Part shown: positions 60,827 to 64,000 of the stretch, one piece after another
Layout: each line of letters starts with the position of its first letter
Position numbering within the stretch: the stretch's first letter is position 1
From: CALRWV02 sp943371965
GTDB taxonomy: Bacteria > Bacteroidota > JABWAT01
Direction: 5' to 3'
Length of the DNA: 64,000 bases
Assembly (NCBI GenBank): GCA_943371965.1
Contig: CALRWV020000001.1
Span: 372,001-436,000, forward strand
Program-made: the position numbers and the translations under genes
The notes under the pieces: model-generated
The model's database searches: none
What the model saw: only the letters and a program-made list of their open reading frames with translations
What the model was told of the DNA's origin: nothing

Positions 60827-61702
60827 ATGGCAAAAGGTTTTATAGATACTTTAAAAAAGAATGTAATTTGGAAATCCATTTTCCGTCATGATTATTCAGA
60901 TACAAGACGGAACAGGGCACTTCAAATTGTAAATAACGTTTTTCTTCACCTTCACCCAACACGTTTGAGCAGACATGCTGTTAATTACAGCTATACTTGG
61001 GGAATGGGGGGAACAACACTTCTTCTCTTTTTGATCACCGCGGTTACCGGTGTTCTTTTGATGTTTTATTACCGCCCTACTGCTGAATATGCATACTCAG
61101 ATATGAAAATGCTGATGAATGATGTTCCGTTTGGGGCTTTTGTTCGGAATATGCACCGTTGGGCAGCACACTGTATGGTTATTACGGTTATGCTTCACAT
61201 GTACCGTGTCTTTCTTACCGGTTCTTATAAACCCCCCCGTGAATTCAACTGGGTTATTGGAGTTCTTCTTCTTGTTTTTACCTTTCTGTTAAGTTTTACC
61301 GGTTATTTGCTTCCTTGGGATCAATTAGCAATTTGGGCTGTGACTGTAGGTTCCAATATGGCAAGAGCTGTTCCATTATTGGGAAATGAAGGACCATTCG
61401 CAGCTCAATTAGGTGTGAAACCCGATAATGATGTACGTTTTCTATTGATCAGCGGAACGATTGTCGGACCTCCAGCACTATTAAGATTTTATGTTCTGCA
61501 CACTGTATTTTTTCCAGTTGTAACTTCCGTTTTTCTTGCTGTCCATTTCTGGAGAATAAGAAAAGATGGTGGAATTTCAGGTCCTCCTGGTGTTGATTCA
61601 AGCAAAGCAGCTGATGGTGCAGCATACAGAGTTACAGTTTTGAATAAATCAAAACGTGAAGTTGATGAATACGAAACTGAAAAATCTTCTGCTCAAGAAT
61701 AA
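60827..61702 (+). CDS. Cytochrome b, N-terminal (b6-like) subunit
   Basis: A 291-residue membrane subunit with four heme-b ligand candidates: H110 and H124, H225 and H240. The second pair is separated by 14 residues, the spacing of cytochrome b6 rather than bc1 cytochrome b. The MFYYRPT stretch is also b6-like. The Cys that binds the extra heme of b6 is absent (Gly at that place). A polar C-terminal tail (about 247-291) is added. Confidence 0.94.
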   Translation: MAKGFIDTLKKNVIWKSIFRHDYSDTRRNRALQIVNNVFLHLHPTRLSRHAVNYSYTWGMGGTTLLLFLITAVTGVLLMFYYRPTAEYAYSDMKMLMNDVPFGAFVRNMHRWAAHCMVITVMLHMYRVFLTGSYKPPREFNWVIGVLLLVFTFLLSFTGYLLPWDQLAIWAVTVGSNMARAVPLLGNEGPFAAQLGVKPDNDVRFLLISGTIVGPPALLRFYVLHTVFFPVVTSVFLAVHFWRIRKDGGISGPPGVDSSKAADGAAYRVTVLNKSKREVDEYETEKSSAQE

Positions 61703-61731
61703 TCTTTAATTAGGAAAAGAGATAAACTAAT

Positions 61732-62616
61732 ATGGATAATTTTGTACTTATTCTTACGAAACCGGATAACGTTCCTATTATTGGTATGATTTTTCTTCTT
61801 GCTTACTATAATTGGTTGGCTTTCTCAAAAGCCAAAGCAAATGATGCAAGAGAAATTCCAATTGAAGCGGAAATGACTGACAAAGTTCACGTTTGGCCAT
61901 ACTTGGTACGTCAGGAGTTCCTGATGTCAATTTTGGTTCTTGTTATTTTAACAGTTTGGTCAATTCTTATTGATGCTCCACTCGAAGAAGCCGCAAATCC
62001 TTCTGTAACACCCAATCCATCTAAAGCGCCTTGGTATTTTCTGGGGTTGCAGGAAATGCTTGTTTATTTTGATCCTTGGATTGCCGGTGTAATGCTTCCT
62101 ACCCTGATTATTATCGGAATGATGGCAATGCCTTATATTGATATCAATCCGAAAGGAAACGGATATTATACGATTAAAGAAAGAAAATTTGCAATCTATA
62201 CTTTCGTATTTGGATTCGCTATTTGGATAGCACTGATTATTGTTGGCACCTTCTTAAGAGGACCAGGCTGGAATTTTTTCCTTCCATGGCAATATTGGGA
62301 TCCACATAAAGTTGTGGCTGCAAACAATGTTGATTTTACTGAACTTTTCGGAATTCACACAAGAAATATTGACAACACCTTGAATGTAATTGCAGTTTTG
62401 ATTGGTGGAATATTGGTTATTGGCTACTTGGTAGCACTTCCTATCTGGTATTGGTATAAAAATAAAGACAAAGAAATTTTCAAAGAACTGGGCCCTGTTC
62501 GTTATGGAGTGACTGCATTTCTGTTTGTAGCAATGATGGGGCTCCCAATAAAAATGATGTTGCGCTGGTTTTTAAATGTTAAATATGTTTGGGTAACATC
62601 TTGGTTCAACGTTTAA
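61732..62616 (+). CDS. Cytochrome b, C-terminal (subunit IV-like) subunit
   Basis: A 294-residue polytopic protein with the quinol-site segment APWYFLGLQEML (APWY at 99-102) in place of the PEWY of proteobacterial and chloroplast complexes. This form is associated with menaquinol users. The size is larger than b6f subunit IV because of extra helices at the C-terminus. It is 29 nt after the b6-like gene. Confidence 0.9.
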   Translation: MDNFVLILTKPDNVPIIGMIFLLAYYNWLAFSKAKANDAREIPIEAEMTDKVHVWPYLVRQEFLMSILVLVILTVWSILIDAPLEEAANPSVTPNPSKAPWYFLGLQEMLVYFDPWIAGVMLPTLIIIGMMAMPYIDINPKGNGYYTIKERKFAIYTFVFGFAIWIALIIVGTFLRGPGWNFFLPWQYWDPHKVVAANNVDFTELFGIHTRNIDNTLNVIAVLIGGILVIGYLVALPIWYWYKNKDKEIFKELGPVRYGVTAFLFVAMMGLPIKMMLRWFLNVKYVWVTSWFNV

Positions 62617-62666
62617 TTTCTTTGATATTTTCATAAATTCATAAAGTAGTATTCTCGGAGGATACC

Positions 62667-64000
62667 TTGTTCGAGTATTTCAAAAAAAGAAGTAATACAC
62701 CCATTGAGGATAGAAATTATAGTCTTCATTATCTTGTATTGGCAGGAATACTTTTCTTATCAACTCTGTGGGTAGTTGTAGATCAGGCATTCAGCCGTGC
62801 TCCATGGAAAGAACATCAAAAAGATTTTTATGGACAGCTAAAAGCAAATGCTGACAGTTTGAATGAAGTTGCTGACAAAAATCTTGAAAAGCCTAGAACA
62901 GCAAAACAGCTTGAAAAAATTCAAACAGAGTTGGCTGCTGCAAAAGAAGCATTATTTTCTGATGAATTTGTTAATCTTGAAAAATCACTGGAAGAAAAAG
63001 AAAAAGAACTTCTTGATTGGACGACAAAATGGAGATTCGCGCGTGGTACCTCAGATCAATACTACTATGAATTTAAAGCAACCGTTCATCATGGCGAACC
63101 TGATCCTACCAAAGAACAAAAATTAAGAGATATTGAAGCTCAAATTGCTGAGTATTTTAAGAATATGGAAACCGTTAAAGTTCAACGGGATTCCATTTCT
63201 GACAAGATTAAAAGTTTGAAAACAAAAATTACGGTTGCTGAAGATGCGATTCAGAAAATTATGGTTGATAAAAATGCAGCCATGAAAAAATTGGAAATTG
63301 CCGATAGCAAGAAATTTGAAATTAAACAGACAATTTTGGCCAAATTCACCAGAAACAATTTTGAGCAGATTGTTGATGAAGTTGACCGTTGTGCAACCTG
63401 CCATCTTCAAATGAGTGAACCTACTTTTCAGGCTAATGGTGAAGTTTTCAAAGCCCATCCTAAAAAAGTAATAGACGCACATAATTTTGAAGAAATGGGT
63501 TGTGTAAGTTGCCATGCCGGGCAAGGAAGAGCTTTAACTGCTGGAATGGCTCATGGTTGGGAAGATCATTACTGGAATCAGCCGATGCATGAGAAATCAT
63601 ATACTGAAGCTGGATGTTTCAAATGCCACGCGTCAAGAATTAATTTGCCTGAAGCACCGCAACTTACCAAAGGACTTCAACTAATTACTGATTTCGGTTG
63701 CCAGGGATGTCACGTTCTTCCGATTGAATTGGATTTGCCAAAAGTTGGTCCAGAGTTGAATAATATCGGCAAAAAAACAAGTGCAGAATGGATTGCTGAT
63801 TGGATCAAAAATCCAAGTCACTTCTCTCCAAATACAAGAATGCCGAATTTCTATTTAACTGATGAACAGACAAATGATATTACAGCATTTTTGGTTGCGA
63901 ATTCAAAGACATCTTCTTTTGCGACAGAATTTAAATATTCAAACGATGGTAATGCCGCAAGAGGAAAACAGATTATCAATGATGTTGGATGTATTGCATG
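62667..64000 (+). CDS. Multiheme cytochrome c with coiled-coil stalk, 5' part (runs off window)
   Basis: The frame stays open to the right edge. It starts at TTG 62667 with GGAGG five bases before it. An N-terminal helix (about 16-36) anchors it, and a long charged helical stretch (about 45-235) is probably a coiled coil. Heme motifs follow: C242-C245-H246 (CATCH), C279 (CVSCH), C317 (CFKCH) and C345 (CQGCH) with a later Met (RMPNF). A fifth begins at C442 and is cut by the edge. It is the likely electron acceptor of the Rieske/cyt b complex. Confidence 0.92.
   Translation, partial: MFEYFKKRSNTPIEDRNYSLHYLVLAGILFLSTLWVVVDQAFSRAPWKEHQKDFYGQLKANADSLNEVADKNLEKPRTAKQLEKIQTELAAAKEALFSDEFVNLEKSLEEKEKELLDWTTKWRFARGTSDQYYYEFKATVHHGEPDPTKEQKLRDIEAQIAEYFKNMETVKVQRDSISDKIKSLKTKITVAEDAIQKIMVDKNAAMKKLEIADSKKFEIKQTILAKFTRNNFEQIVDEVDRCATCHLQMSEPTFQANGEVFKAHPKKVIDAHNFEEMGCVSCHAGQGRALTAGMAHGWEDHYWNQPMHEKSYTEAGCFKCHASRINLPEAPQLTKGLQLITDFGCQGCHVLPIELDLPKVGPELNNIGKKTSAEWIADWIKNPSHFSPNTRMPNFYLTDEQTNDITAFLVANSKTSSFATEFKYSNDGNAARGKQIINDVGCIA

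Overview
The window is AT-rich, densely packed bacterial chromosome with no phage, plasmid or rRNA/tRNA signatures. It most likely comes from the Ignavibacteria/Kapabacteria side of the FCB (Fibrobacteres-Chlorobi-Bacteroidetes) group. The evidence is: a secreted protein with a type A type IX secretion sorting tail (NYPNPFNP motif), a GWxTD-domain protein, repeated TATCTTYG/TAnnTTTG promoter-like boxes of the Bacteroidetes type, a split menaquinol-type bc complex with its own multiheme cytochrome, and FCB-type outer-membrane proteins. The assignment is an inference; no 16S gene is present.

Layout. 1-6.2 kb: end of a diheme cytochrome c, a cyclic-nucleotide-binding/phosphofructokinase fusion, a RodZ-like protein, a PIN toxin-antitoxin pair and ligA. 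6.3-11 kb: small regulatory genes (STAS), two tandem Na+/solute symporters and an 18-copy perfect heptamer repeat. 11-19.5 kb: Xer recombinase, MlaD-type lipid transport protein, outer-membrane protein with AgmX/PglI tail, gamma-glutamyltransferase, cystathionine synthase/lyase and a T9SS cargo protein. 19.9-28 kb: rel, HU, ruvX, def and an RND efflux pair. 28-30 kb: small membrane and barrel proteins and an unusual gene-free stretch. 30-47.6 kb: housekeeping genes (fmt, ssb, purF, ubiA-like, ftsY, rimO, rpsU), M16 proteases, a CNNM/CorC protein and GWxTD. 47.7-59.5 kb: two-component system, macro domain protein, glmM-like mutase with a lone EutN/CcmL shell protein, NSS transporter with a 39-aa MetS-like partner, holA, ECF sigma/anti-sigma pair, cinA-pgpA-pgsA and rpmB. 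59.9-64 kb: ferredoxin, Rieske, cytochrome b6-like, subunit IV-like and multiheme cytochrome c, forming one respiratory operon that runs off the right edge.

How it works together. The genes describe a Gram-negative cell respiring through menaquinol with a bc complex, exporting proteins by T9SS, and using ppGpp and possibly cyclic-nucleotide control of glycolysis. Most operons are tight, with 1-16 nt overlaps.

The strongest unexplained signals are non-coding. Many intergenic regions carry short-period (7-8 bp) word arrays of several families. In at least five regions the left and right ends are inverted copies, so each could fold back on itself. A second is 29.3-29.62 kb, which has a promoter-like box, a REP-like palindrome, two 42-bp tandem units and a near-ideal terminator but no convincing gene. 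Among proteins, the cNMP-PFK fusion, the solitary microcompartment vertex protein beside a sugar-phosphate mutase, and the zinc-ribbon/Tudor-like protein before rpsU deserve attention.
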